A DNA stretch of 64,000 nt from CAZPDM01 sp964585305 (GTDB lineage: Bacteria > Planctomycetota > Uabimicrobiia > Uabimicrobiales > JABWCH01). Below the pieces are notes generated by a model that was given only the letters and a program-made list of their open reading frames with translations, searched no databases and was not told the origin of the DNA. A program made the translations under genes and the position numbers. Position 1 is the stretch's first letter. Each line of letters starts with the position of its first letter. Of the stretch, positions 53,001 through 60,221 are shown piece by piece. The DNA lies in assembly GCA_964585305.1 (NCBI GenBank), contig CAZPDM010000012.1, positions 4,450-68,449 of the forward strand. The letters run 5' to 3'.

Positions 53001-53491
53001 AAAACATTAGTAATCTTCTTTAATTTAGGAAAATAATTTTGTTGAGGTTTTTCATTAGATTGTGAAACTATAGAAACTTCTGTTAAGGACTCTTGTTTAG
53101 GCTGAAGTTTTTGGTACTCTAAACAAAATTGTTGAAATAAGCGAGAAAATGGACGAAGATTTCGAACAGGTATACCTTCAATTGCAATTTTCTCATTCAA
53201 CCAAGCTAATAATGGATAGACTTTTCCTGTTGCTATATCATGAAAAGTTTGTAAGGTTAATGATATATGCAAAATAGGAGAAATATCTAAAATTTGTTCC
53301 GTGATTTTAATTTTTCCATCGTTATCTAATGTAATATAATAGCGTTTCCCAATGTTAATCAAATCTAAAAGAATACCTTTTAGTAAACAAGATAATAGCT
53401 TGAACTTTTGTGGAAAACCTGATTCATTAAGCATATTGATTGCTGTTGCAATATGCTCTACATCAGGATTTTTTAACAAAGAGGATGGCAT
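50087..53491 (-). CDS. SCP2-like / low-complexity / MttB-like fusion protein
   Basis: The 1134-residue protein has three parts. Residues ~8-125 look like an SCP2 sterol-carrier domain (YYITLDNDGKIKITE; LHISLTLQTFHDIATGKVYP; LNEKIAIEGIPVRNLRPFSR), a fold that binds lipids and often joins enzymes. Residues ~130-690 are a long Ser/Pro/Glu/Ile-rich low-complexity linker, including an 18-base repeat coding for SESIKP. Residues ~700-1090 are MttB-like (EIVQWMQHACIILQQHGCRF, LLNYGCKESGQVGRILIPEN). AAAGGG precedes the ATG. It is the first gene of a tight two-gene operon with the other MttB-like gene. I know no characterised protein of this shape; a lipid- or membrane-associated role is inferred. Confidence 0.78.
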   Translation of the reverse strand: MPSSLLKNPDVEHIATAINMLNESGFPQKFKLLSCLLKGILLDLINIGKRYYITLDNDGKIKITEQILDISPILHISLTLQTFHDIATGKVYPLLAWLNEKIAIEGIPVRNLRPFSRLFQQFCLEYQKLQPKQESLTEVSIVSQSNEKPQQNYFPKLKKITNVFKIVREILPLKKKVSIVPSSAFISAPSNKVSSDNRNEIKSGSISSASKIIGTPTPPPIPISKISTPISKILLPSQPQSNLPTKLKSIEEEPDKSTESIKSFESDKPSESIKPSESIKSIGQNLQNYNQKEISSEIPKNLETPPYKSSSESIFVPYWEDESMSVGPDGTTNTEAVILADNPQAFSPSSKLAITSPSSNIIKEIPKSTEVFQSNIPKSTSPQTRVPEELKISSSSIEPSIQTNITIQSPIIPQDFQKEKELFQPLPESMESSKNFIQENELIVQNPISNVLKGKSISELSDIIFEDDEEEISDENNIRTVVEHTPVLDEIISNGTVSSEGVIEEIIYDEPEESSISYGQELLLKKNEDNKKIAPPSAINSWQEQVEDLDQDFITPNNNEDEEKIQSSLYISDSSRNIPTPIISEEPGILSPSEEENENYSETDTPLISEGAELESLKQQDISFIPEPSSPQIKTEDFQESENDSQNFSHRFLAMLRNRELQSSQNLQRSPYLQTVFAEPSQSNGNITEDAFDIPFPKNLEIGSPDEIVQWMQHACIILQQHGCRFQDEKAIQKLLNYGCKESGQVGRILIPENVVWKALNQLQGYERWKNSSLVLVAGQCNRLFDYERKISQEGSITDARHIIQLINQLQNISVASTGIIPFDETKGVADVFNVALLCKYSTKPFWQDIYSVESGQIILEMLKIASSQIKTYQMPYLFHSHSSLFYKRPQLQIASLWASNSMPITLFSSAQLGVYGPSNLNSIVSLIVADWLAGLVYLASLSYSREIIFQAEVKMQQNEEVAHNAPELLKIGLALRQITQYLGYPFVWANRSNVSSWNIQTAWDKVILYTLNWTMGLFSGYAGVLGEDFSIEQLVLDDWLAGHLKQINEGISISPESIELDNLRKWMSSKPNKELAIRDSDILGINPNVPDLISNIHREIAKIYQTKPQSLLSEDKAKDLERLLNLRVKQLGG
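52653..52742. repeat. 18-base tandem repeat within the linker coding sequence
   Basis: Five units of 18 bases: two identical (TTAATAGATTCCGAAGGT at 52653 and 52671) and three degenerate ones, ending near 52742. They code the repetitive linker residues around SESIKP, which shows that the low-complexity region grows by repeat expansion. Confidence 0.85.
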
Positions 53492-53562
53492 AATATTTTT
53501 CCCTTTGATAAAATTTTCTTTAAAAAAACAATATTTATCTTTATAAAAAGAAAATTTTTATA

Positions 53563-53568
53563 TATAAT
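53563..53568 (+). promoter_or_regulatory. Likely -10 box of the secreted EEP protein gene
   Basis: TATAAT sits 17 bases after TTTATA (53540-53545), a partial -35 box. Downstream, before the ATG, is the palindrome AACTAATTAGTT (53596-53607) next to the ribosome binding site TTAGGAG, a possible operator. Confidence 0.45.
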
Positions 53569-53620
53569 CATTTTATGAAACATAGTTAGCACATTAACTA
53601 ATTAGTTAGGAGAATCAAAC

Positions 53621-54463
53621 ATGCTCCGTCGTTTGATCATTATTTTTATACTGGGAATAGTTTTTGCGGGAGCAATTCCTGCGGAAACAGATAAAGAGTT
53701 TATTAAAATAGCTAGCTGGAATATACGTATTTTCAGTAATAGCCGAACAGATAGCGAATTAAGATCTATCTGTAAAGTTGCACAACAATTTGATTTTATC
53801 ACAATTATTGAATTAAGAGATGAAGCTATTCTTAAAAGAATGGTTTCCATGCTAAAAAATGAATTCAATAAAAGCTATTCTTATGAGATGAGTATGGAAG
53901 TTGGTGCTACAAGTAAAGAACGTTATGCTTTTCTCTATGATAACACAATAATTAAGTGTGTCAAGTCTGGAGAAATATTTGCAGATACTACTTTCTTACG
54001 CAGCCCATATTATGCAACGTTTAAAGCAGGAAATTTTGATTTTACAACAATTTGTATTCATGTTATCTGGGGAAACACAGTTGGCGAACGTCGTAAGGAA
54101 ATCAACCGTTTGGCATACGTTTTTAACACTCTACAAGATAGAGATCTTTTGGAAAACGATATAATGCTTATGGGAGATTTTAACCGTGGTCCAGATGATG
54201 ATTTAGCATGGGCACCAATGAAATCTATTAGCAGCATGACACATCTCTTTGATTTACCAGAAAAAAGCATGATTTGGGATACTGAGCTTTATGATAATAT
54301 TTGGTTTCAAAGTCTCTATGTCAAAGAATTTACCTTAGATAAAGGAATATATAACTTTGATGAAATTGATTTTGGAAACGATGATACAGCAGCATCATTA
54401 GCAGTATCGGACCACCGTCCAATATGGGGATTATTTCGCATTACAAATCAGGATGATGATTAA
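53621..54463 (+). CDS. Secreted endonuclease/exonuclease/phosphatase (DNase I-like) family protein
   Basis: The 280-residue protein has a signal peptide (RRLIIIFILGIVFAGAIPA) and an EEP/DNase I-like fold. ASWNIRIFSN, the Glu in FITIIELRDE, KERYAFLYD, the His of IHVIWGNTVGERRKEINRL, MLMGDFNRGPDD and the closing SDHRPIWGLF are all present, so the active site looks intact. Members hydrolyse phosphodiesters in nucleic acids or phosphoesters in lipids. The signal peptide suggests export, so an extracellular or periplasmic nuclease is the first guess; a phospholipase role is not excluded. TTAGGAG precedes the ATG and a strong terminator follows, so the gene is expressed alone. Confidence 0.88.
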   Translation: MLRRLIIIFILGIVFAGAIPAETDKEFIKIASWNIRIFSNSRTDSELRSICKVAQQFDFITIIELRDEAILKRMVSMLKNEFNKSYSYEMSMEVGATSKERYAFLYDNTIIKCVKSGEIFADTTFLRSPYYATFKAGNFDFTTICIHVIWGNTVGERRKEINRLAYVFNTLQDRDLLENDIMLMGDFNRGPDDDLAWAPMKSISSMTHLFDLPEKSMIWDTELYDNIWFQSLYVKEFTLDKGIYNFDEIDFGNDDTAASLAVSDHRPIWGLFRITNQDDD

Positions 54464-54482
54464 AGTATCTGTTAAAAACACT

Positions 54483-54516
54483 AACTATGGACGATTTTAA
54501 CGTCCATAGTTTTAAC
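54483..54516 (+). terminator. Rho-independent terminator
   Basis: AACTATGGACG and CGTCCATAGTT form an 11-bp stem with a 7-base loop followed by TTTAA, between the EEP-family gene and the next cluster. Confidence 0.75.
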
Positions 54517-54539
54517 TTTAATTTTAAAGGAAATTTATA

Positions 54540-56003
54540 ATGGGGAATAACGACTTATTCGAAAGCTCTTCTACTATGGAAATGACAAAATACAGCCAGG
54601 GAGCAATTGTAGCAGGGCATTACCGCATTACTTCTCCAATTTTATCTACATTTGGCGGGAATATCTATAAAGCTCAAGAATTGCAATCAGGAGCCAGTAA
54701 AACTTGGTTGCTTATTCAAATGGAACCATATATAAATTGTAAAAATTATGCTAAAGAGGATATGAAAAATATTCAAGGGGGAGAATATATTTTAGATATT
54801 ACTGGTTATGATATTTTACATGAATTTTTAGAAAAATGTGCTTATGAAGAAATGAGCAAACAAGAAGAAAAAATAAAAAGAGTATTTATTCAAATTATGG
54901 AATGGCTCAATCGATTTCACACAAACTCTAAGCAAGTGTTTCCATTTTTAAATTTTCATAATATCTTAGTCTCTCCACAAAATATAAAAGTATTTGGAAC
55001 TTCTTTTGAATATGATTATTTTAACTGCAACATTAACCCTTATCCTCATTTAATTCCACCTAATTATATCAGCTATAAACATCAACAAAATGCTGATTAT
55101 AAAAATATCAGCGACTATTATTCAATTGCTATTATGATTTGGCAGACTTTATTAAAGCGAACTCCCAATTGGGATGAACATTCTTTACAATTTATAGAAC
55201 CTGTTCAAGCAGGAATCTTTACAAGATTTATTGAAATGTATGTAAAGCAAGAATATCTTAAATGGACAGAAACACCTTTAAAGATGTTTGAAACATTGAT
55301 CGTTCCACAAAAAACACCAGAAGTTTCTATGCTGGATACTCGTCCTTTAAGCTCAAATTCTAATACTACATCATCTCTTACAACTTCTAATATTTCAACT
55401 ACCTCTGGTATTTCTCCTTTGCCAAATTTAAATGCAGATAAACGCATTAAAATATTAGAGGAAAGAGAGCAACAATGGCAGGAAAAAGAAAGACAATGGG
55501 CAAAAGAACATGCCGAATTGCTAGAAAACCAACGGGAAATCCAAATCGCCCACAGAAAATCTATATTTAAAATCCAAATAATTACAGGAGTTGGTATTAT
55601 CATTTTATTGCTTTCTTGTTTAGGATTATTTCTTGTCGGTTTTCGTATGGTAACACCCGAAGCAATTCAGCAATATCATATTACTCAAGTCCAAAAAGAT
55701 TCTTGGTATATACTAGGACTTTTACAAGGCCAAAAAATTTCCGAAGCTCAAGAATTTTGTCAGCAATGGATAAACCAGCCTAACGCACCTTTATTAGCAG
55801 CTTATTTTCAATCTATTGCAAGTATACATGAATTAATTATTGCAGAGGATAGTAATAAAAAAAATGAGCTAAAAAATATCATTGCAAATAATCTTGCTAA
55901 TCTTATCAATCAAAAAGAAATGTTTGAAAAAGAAATCCAATATTACCAACTCCCAATTAACATGGAACAAATTATTTCATGGGCTAAAATATATGTGAAA
56001 TAA
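54540..56003 (+). CDS. Membrane pseudokinase with coiled coil
   Basis: The 487-residue protein begins with a kinase-like domain (~20-265). YRITSPILSTFGGNIYKAQE looks like an N-lobe start without the usual Gly-rich motif. FPFLNFHNILVSPQNIKVFG sits at the catalytic-loop position but lacks the HRD/Asp, and DYYSIAIMIWQTLLKRTPNW matches the later DxYSLG helix. It is therefore probably a pseudokinase. A Thr/Ser-rich stretch and a Gln/Glu coiled coil (EEREQQWQEKERQWAKEHAE) follow, then one transmembrane helix (IIILLLSCLGLFLVGF, about 346-368). The ~120-residue C-terminal part would be on the other side of the membrane. AAAGGA precedes the ATG. It is the first gene of a rightward cluster. Confidence 0.78.
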   Translation: MGNNDLFESSSTMEMTKYSQGAIVAGHYRITSPILSTFGGNIYKAQELQSGASKTWLLIQMEPYINCKNYAKEDMKNIQGGEYILDITGYDILHEFLEKCAYEEMSKQEEKIKRVFIQIMEWLNRFHTNSKQVFPFLNFHNILVSPQNIKVFGTSFEYDYFNCNINPYPHLIPPNYISYKHQQNADYKNISDYYSIAIMIWQTLLKRTPNWDEHSLQFIEPVQAGIFTRFIEMYVKQEYLKWTETPLKMFETLIVPQKTPEVSMLDTRPLSSNSNTTSSLTTSNISTTSGISPLPNLNADKRIKILEEREQQWQEKERQWAKEHAELLENQREIQIAHRKSIFKIQIITGVGIIILLLSCLGLFLVGFRMVTPEAIQQYHITQVQKDSWYILGLLQGQKISEAQEFCQQWINQPNAPLLAAYFQSIASIHELIIAEDSNKKNELKNIIANNLANLINQKEMFEKEIQYYQLPINMEQIISWAKIYVK

Positions 56004-56036
56004 CATATTTTTGGCAAAATATAGTACAGAAAGGAA

Positions 56037-56054
56037 ACGGTTTTCACTAACCGT
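56037..56054 (+). promoter_or_regulatory. Small hairpin before the exported-protein gene
   Basis: ACGGTT and AACCGT form a 6-bp stem directly before the AGGG ribosome binding site of the gene at 56064. It could modulate translation; evidence is only structural. Confidence 0.3.
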
Positions 56055-56063
56055 AGGGATATT

Positions 56064-57416
56064 ATGGGCAAAATTTTTTTATGCTTTGTTTTTTTAATTT
56101 CCAATTATTTATTAGCCCAGGATCAGGAACCAAATAGGGAAACTACTATTTTAATCTTCTCTAAAAATGATGGATATTCTTGGAATGCTACAAATGAAGA
56201 ACGAAGCGTTGTTAAGAATTTATATGCAATTTTTAAAAGTTGCTTTGTCAATCAGCAAACTCCCTTTCAGACTCTACCAGCAGAGATGCGAGAGCAATAT
56301 GCTCCTTTAGTAGATATTCATCTTTCAAATAATATTCAAAAAAAGGAATACCTGGAATCGAGCAGAAATATTGATCTGCAAGCCCAACTACTTTGCTCCA
56401 GATTATTTTATAATATTAAAATTGTTGTGGAATCTTCTGAACCTATTATGAGAATAAAACTACAATCCCCTGATCAATCCCCTGACACAGAAGATTACGA
56501 TAAAAAGTATCCATACGCTAAAACATTTTGTAATAAATATACCCAATCTATAGACAAAGGCTTAAACTTCCAATGGCAATATACAGCTACTTGGGAAGAT
56601 ATTTTAATTGATTCAACAACCCCCAATCTTAGTTTTTATCTTATTTTTGATTCCAGTAAACCTCCAGAAACTCATAGCATTCTTTTAACTGGCGCGCAGG
56701 GAAAAATCATTTCACAAGAAATACATCTTAGCCCAACTAATTTTAAACTACCCAGTGTACTTCTTCGTACAGAAAAAAATAAGCCTGGGGAAATTTTAGG
56801 AATGCAATTGAGAGATACTAAAAATCAATTATATTCTATGGTAGCAAATGTTTCGTGGAAAAATGTTCGAGCAGTTCCACAGTGGACAAAGGAAGATTTT
56901 ATCTGCGATTATTTTGGAAAAGATAGTTTTAGTAATATTAGACCTATTGTAACTGTGTTACCATATCAAAATAAATCAACGAATTACTTCCTGGCTTTTC
57001 GGACAAGAATTACATATCACCAAGATATGATCAACGAAAGAAATAGCAGCATTTTATCATTTCAAGATAATATTATTTTGCTAAACTATGATGCAGAAAG
57101 TAGTGGAATCAATAGAGTTAATTTGCCTAATATGGTATTTGATCAAAAAGTTGCTTGCTGGGTAAAATACCCTGCCAATTCGGAAAAATGGAGAGAAATT
57201 ATTCCGGAAATCAAAAATGGAAAATATTATTTCCGAGAAGATTTTGAACCCAGTGGAAGCTCTATTTTCCATGTAGCCACACAAGACAAGCGTAAAAAAA
57301 GTGTTTATCGCGGAGCAGAAATTGGGAATAAGATGGAACAAATCCAAAGTAAAAGCGTTTCTAATCCTGACGAATGGGGAGTTCCGTGGAAAGAAAAGTC
57401 TTACTTTAACGAATAG
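56064..57416 (+). CDS. Exported protein of unknown function
   Basis: The 450-residue protein has a signal peptide (GKIFLCFVFLISNYLLAQ). The rest is hydrophilic and beta-rich, for example TPNLSFYLIFDSSKPPETHS, which resembles a beta-sandwich edge, and it contains no catalytic motif that I know. It ends with a charged region (NPDEWGVPWKEKSYFNE). It lies 60 bases after the pseudokinase gene and eight before the dynamin-like GTPase gene, so it is part of the same operon. Its location outside the cytoplasm makes it a candidate periplasmic or surface component of the cluster. Confidence 0.75.
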   Translation: MGKIFLCFVFLISNYLLAQDQEPNRETTILIFSKNDGYSWNATNEERSVVKNLYAIFKSCFVNQQTPFQTLPAEMREQYAPLVDIHLSNNIQKKEYLESSRNIDLQAQLLCSRLFYNIKIVVESSEPIMRIKLQSPDQSPDTEDYDKKYPYAKTFCNKYTQSIDKGLNFQWQYTATWEDILIDSTTPNLSFYLIFDSSKPPETHSILLTGAQGKIISQEIHLSPTNFKLPSVLLRTEKNKPGEILGMQLRDTKNQLYSMVANVSWKNVRAVPQWTKEDFICDYFGKDSFSNIRPIVTVLPYQNKSTNYFLAFRTRITYHQDMINERNSSILSFQDNIILLNYDAESSGINRVNLPNMVFDQKVACWVKYPANSEKWREIIPEIKNGKYYFREDFEPSGSSIFHVATQDKRKKSVYRGAEIGNKMEQIQSKSVSNPDEWGVPWKEKSYFNE

Positions 57417-57424
57417 GAAGTCTA

Positions 57425-59728
57425 ATGGTGAATTTAAAAGACATTTGCACAGAGATGATGAGTTATACTGACAAACTTAAAACAGTTTGGGATGATCTAT
57501 ATAAAATATGGCGTGTCCAAATCGGTCAAGATAGATATGAAAATGAGCTAAATAAAATTGAAAAATTTCAAGCTTATGATTGTCGTCCTACTTTTCGTAT
57601 CGGTTTTGTCGGAGAACAAAGTGCTGGAAAAAGCATTTTTATTAACGAATTACTTCAAAAAGAGATTGTTCTTTCTGGTGCAGCAGAAGTAACTTTTGTC
57701 CCTTCTGTTATTGTTTTGGGAGATCAAGATTCTCATACTTTTTACTATTATACTCGAAAAGAAATTGAACATGTCCTTCGTCCGTATTATGAAATATATA
57801 CCAAAGCAGAAGTAGGAATTCATCTTCAAAATTATATTCGCGAATACCCAAATGCTCGAAAAATTTCACGGGAGGAACTCGTTCAAATAAAAGATTTTAA
57901 TAGTTTAAAAAATATCAATGACGATATAAGTCGAGCAATTTATTATTGCCTTGAAAAATTGAGCGATCGTAAAGTTGCAAGAGATTTTGTCAATCTCGTC
58001 TATGCGCTTCGCCATCCCAATTTAGGAACAAAGTTAAGCGATAGCGAAGCTAGAAGTAGTTCTCCCACTTCATCGGCTGAAATTGAACGTCGAAGTTTTC
58101 TTTTAAAAGAACGCGATAATAGTAAAGAATTTCCAGAATATGACCGTAATAAAAAAGACTTATATGAAATATATCTTGTCCATCATATTTATCAAACTGT
58201 AGCCTATTCACAAAATTCTATTTCTCGTATTAACAATATGGAATTCGTTGATTTTCCAGGAATTGATGCAGTAACAATTCGTGTTCGCCATGCTTCGTTA
58301 TTTTTTATGCAGGAAGTAGATGCTTTGATTTTAGTAACGGATACTCAAAAAGCATTCACACTTTCTAGCATGGAAATCCTAAGAACTTTACGAGCGAACA
58401 AAGCTGTTGGAAATTTTAAAGAATGTTTTTTTGTTTGCATCAACAAATATGATACTATCAACGATTTAGAACAAGGCAAAGACTCAAATTCAAATATGGT
58501 AAGCTTAGAAAGTTTTCGTCATACTGTAACACACATTAAAAATAATATCAAACATGTTCTTGGTGATTCTAATGTTATTGTTTTTGTTTCCTCGGCTCTT
58601 ATGACTCAATTTTTCCGAAAAGAACAAAAAGGCGAAATTCTTAGCCCTAAAAATTCTGGAATTTTACAAGTTTTTAAAACAATGAAAAATAATCCCAATC
58701 TCTCTGGAGATGAAGAAATCGACCAGCAAATCAAAAAAATGTTTGATTCGGATAATTTTGGTGGAATTCCATATATTCGACAAGAATTAGAAAAGTATCT
58801 TCAAAATACTAGCTTGCAATTAAAAAAAACATACTTTATCCGCTCAATTCAAAGTTTTTGGGAGCAAATCGATCAGTCCTTTAATCCAATTTATAAAAAT
58901 AGTGTTGAGAAATGGCAAAGTCGTGCGCAAACAGATTTCTTAGAAACAAAAAACAAACTACTCAATATGCTTCAAAATTCTTTGAAAATATTGCAAAAGG
59001 CAAAAGAAGAAATTCGAGATTATACAGTACCACTTGTTCAATTACGCGAAACTATACAAAATGAAGTTAAAGTGATTTCTATAGTAGAGAGAGAGCTATG
59101 GAATAAGCCCAGGATGGAACTCTACCAAGAAATTCATGATCAACTTTGTCAAATATTAAATAAAGTTATAGAAAAAATCATTATTACACCATTTCAAGAA
59201 AAACTAAATATAGCACTAAAAGAATTATCCGGATTTTTAGAGCTTAGTCAACATTCTCCTGAAAATTGGAATAGTATTAAAACAAGCCTAGAAAGAATTC
59301 GCTTTCTATGGACTATTCATCCTCAAGTTTTGATGCTACGATTTCAAGAATTAGTAGCTGAAAAGCCAATGATTCAACTTCCCTCATATTTAAAGGATTG
59401 CATGTCCTTACAATCTTTTGTAACAGAAAAGAAAAAAAGTTTTTTAGAACAAATTGATGCAACTAAACTCATCAGTTGTGCTAAAGTTTGGCATCATCCA
59501 CTTTATTGCATTCAAGAAATTTTGTATTCTTTAGAAACTATTCAAAATTGGATCAACAGCCAAACTTCCTTTCCTGAATGTGTAGCACAATCGCTTCGGC
59601 AAAATTCTCCAGCAGATATAACATTACAACAGGAATATAAAAAATCAGTTGAGATTCAACAGAAGTTATCGGTAATTCGACAAGAATGGCTAACATTACA
59701 AAGCCATATTGAAACAGCTTCTTACTAA
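57425..59728 (+). CDS. Dynamin-like GTPase
   Basis: The 767-residue protein is a large GTPase. Its P-loop is IGFVGEQSAGKSIFINELLQ (about 58-77), a threonine-bearing switch region follows (EVTFVPSVIVLGDQ), G3 is DFPGIDAV (about 276) and G4 is CINKYDTIND (about 337). The long helical C-terminus (about 480-760) is rich in charged heptad-like sequence, as in bacterial dynamin-like or SrfC-type proteins. No transmembrane helix is evident. Bacterial dynamins typically act at membranes. AGGAAG lies before the ATG. It is in the middle of the 54.5-63.2 kb operon, next to an Hsp70-like gene. Confidence 0.88.
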   Translation: MVNLKDICTEMMSYTDKLKTVWDDLYKIWRVQIGQDRYENELNKIEKFQAYDCRPTFRIGFVGEQSAGKSIFINELLQKEIVLSGAAEVTFVPSVIVLGDQDSHTFYYYTRKEIEHVLRPYYEIYTKAEVGIHLQNYIREYPNARKISREELVQIKDFNSLKNINDDISRAIYYCLEKLSDRKVARDFVNLVYALRHPNLGTKLSDSEARSSSPTSSAEIERRSFLLKERDNSKEFPEYDRNKKDLYEIYLVHHIYQTVAYSQNSISRINNMEFVDFPGIDAVTIRVRHASLFFMQEVDALILVTDTQKAFTLSSMEILRTLRANKAVGNFKECFFVCINKYDTINDLEQGKDSNSNMVSLESFRHTVTHIKNNIKHVLGDSNVIVFVSSALMTQFFRKEQKGEILSPKNSGILQVFKTMKNNPNLSGDEEIDQQIKKMFDSDNFGGIPYIRQELEKYLQNTSLQLKKTYFIRSIQSFWEQIDQSFNPIYKNSVEKWQSRAQTDFLETKNKLLNMLQNSLKILQKAKEEIRDYTVPLVQLRETIQNEVKVISIVERELWNKPRMELYQEIHDQLCQILNKVIEKIIITPFQEKLNIALKELSGFLELSQHSPENWNSIKTSLERIRFLWTIHPQVLMLRFQELVAEKPMIQLPSYLKDCMSLQSFVTEKKKSFLEQIDATKLISCAKVWHHPLYCIQEILYSLETIQNWINSQTSFPECVAQSLRQNSPADITLQQEYKKSVEIQQKLSVIRQEWLTLQSHIETASY

Positions 59729-59744
59729 AAGTAAAGGGCAAGAT

Positions 59745-60221
59745 ATGTCTAAAAGTTATATATACCAGCCTCTTACTAAAGAAGAATATCTTTTCCGTTT
59801 TCCTCCACCTCAAAATCTAAGAGGAATATTTATCCATAAAATAAAAAATCTTCCTTGGCGAAATATTTTAATTGGTTTTATATTTTTGCTAGGTTTTATT
59901 CTAATTTTTTCGGCAGCAAAAGAATTTACAAATATGAAATTGTTGATTAAAGATTTAACAAGTGAAAAAAACAGGAATCTTCAGGTTATCAAAGAAAAAG
60001 AATTTATAATTGATAAGCTAAAAAAAGATAAAGAAAAATTACAAAAAGAATTGCAAAAATATTTAAATCAAATTCCCACAAACTCAAAAACTTCTTCTTT
60101 AGAAAACACAAATACTTCAAAAATATCTACAACTTCCCAAAAGATTGAGTCTAAAAAAAATAATTTCGAACCGAACGATCCTAAAAATAGCAACGATTCT
60201 AAAAATAACAAGGGAAATTAG
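59745..60221 (+). CDS. Small membrane protein with coiled coil
   Basis: From the ATG at 59745 (AAAGGG six bases upstream) the protein is ~158 residues. A short cytoplasmic segment is followed by one transmembrane helix (ILIGFIFLLGFILIFSAAKE, about 36-55), a coiled coil (VIKEKEFIIDKLKKDKEKLQ) and a low-complexity Asn/Ser/Lys tail. An in-frame ATG at 59709 overlaps the GTPase gene and is less likely. The one-helix, coiled-coil layout is shared with the next gene, so they may form a complex across the membrane (inference). Confidence 0.7.
   Translation: MSKSYIYQPLTKEEYLFRFPPPQNLRGIFIHKIKNLPWRNILIGFIFLLGFILIFSAAKEFTNMKLLIKDLTSEKNRNLQVIKEKEFIIDKLKKDKEKLQKELQKYLNQIPTNSKTSSLENTNTSKISTTSQKIESKKNNFEPNDPKNSNDSKNNKGN

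Noticed and set aside
48721..53491. Pyrrolysine-containing MttB
   Set aside because: Both MttB-like proteins are complete reading frames without an in-frame TAG at the expected place, and no pyl genes are visible.
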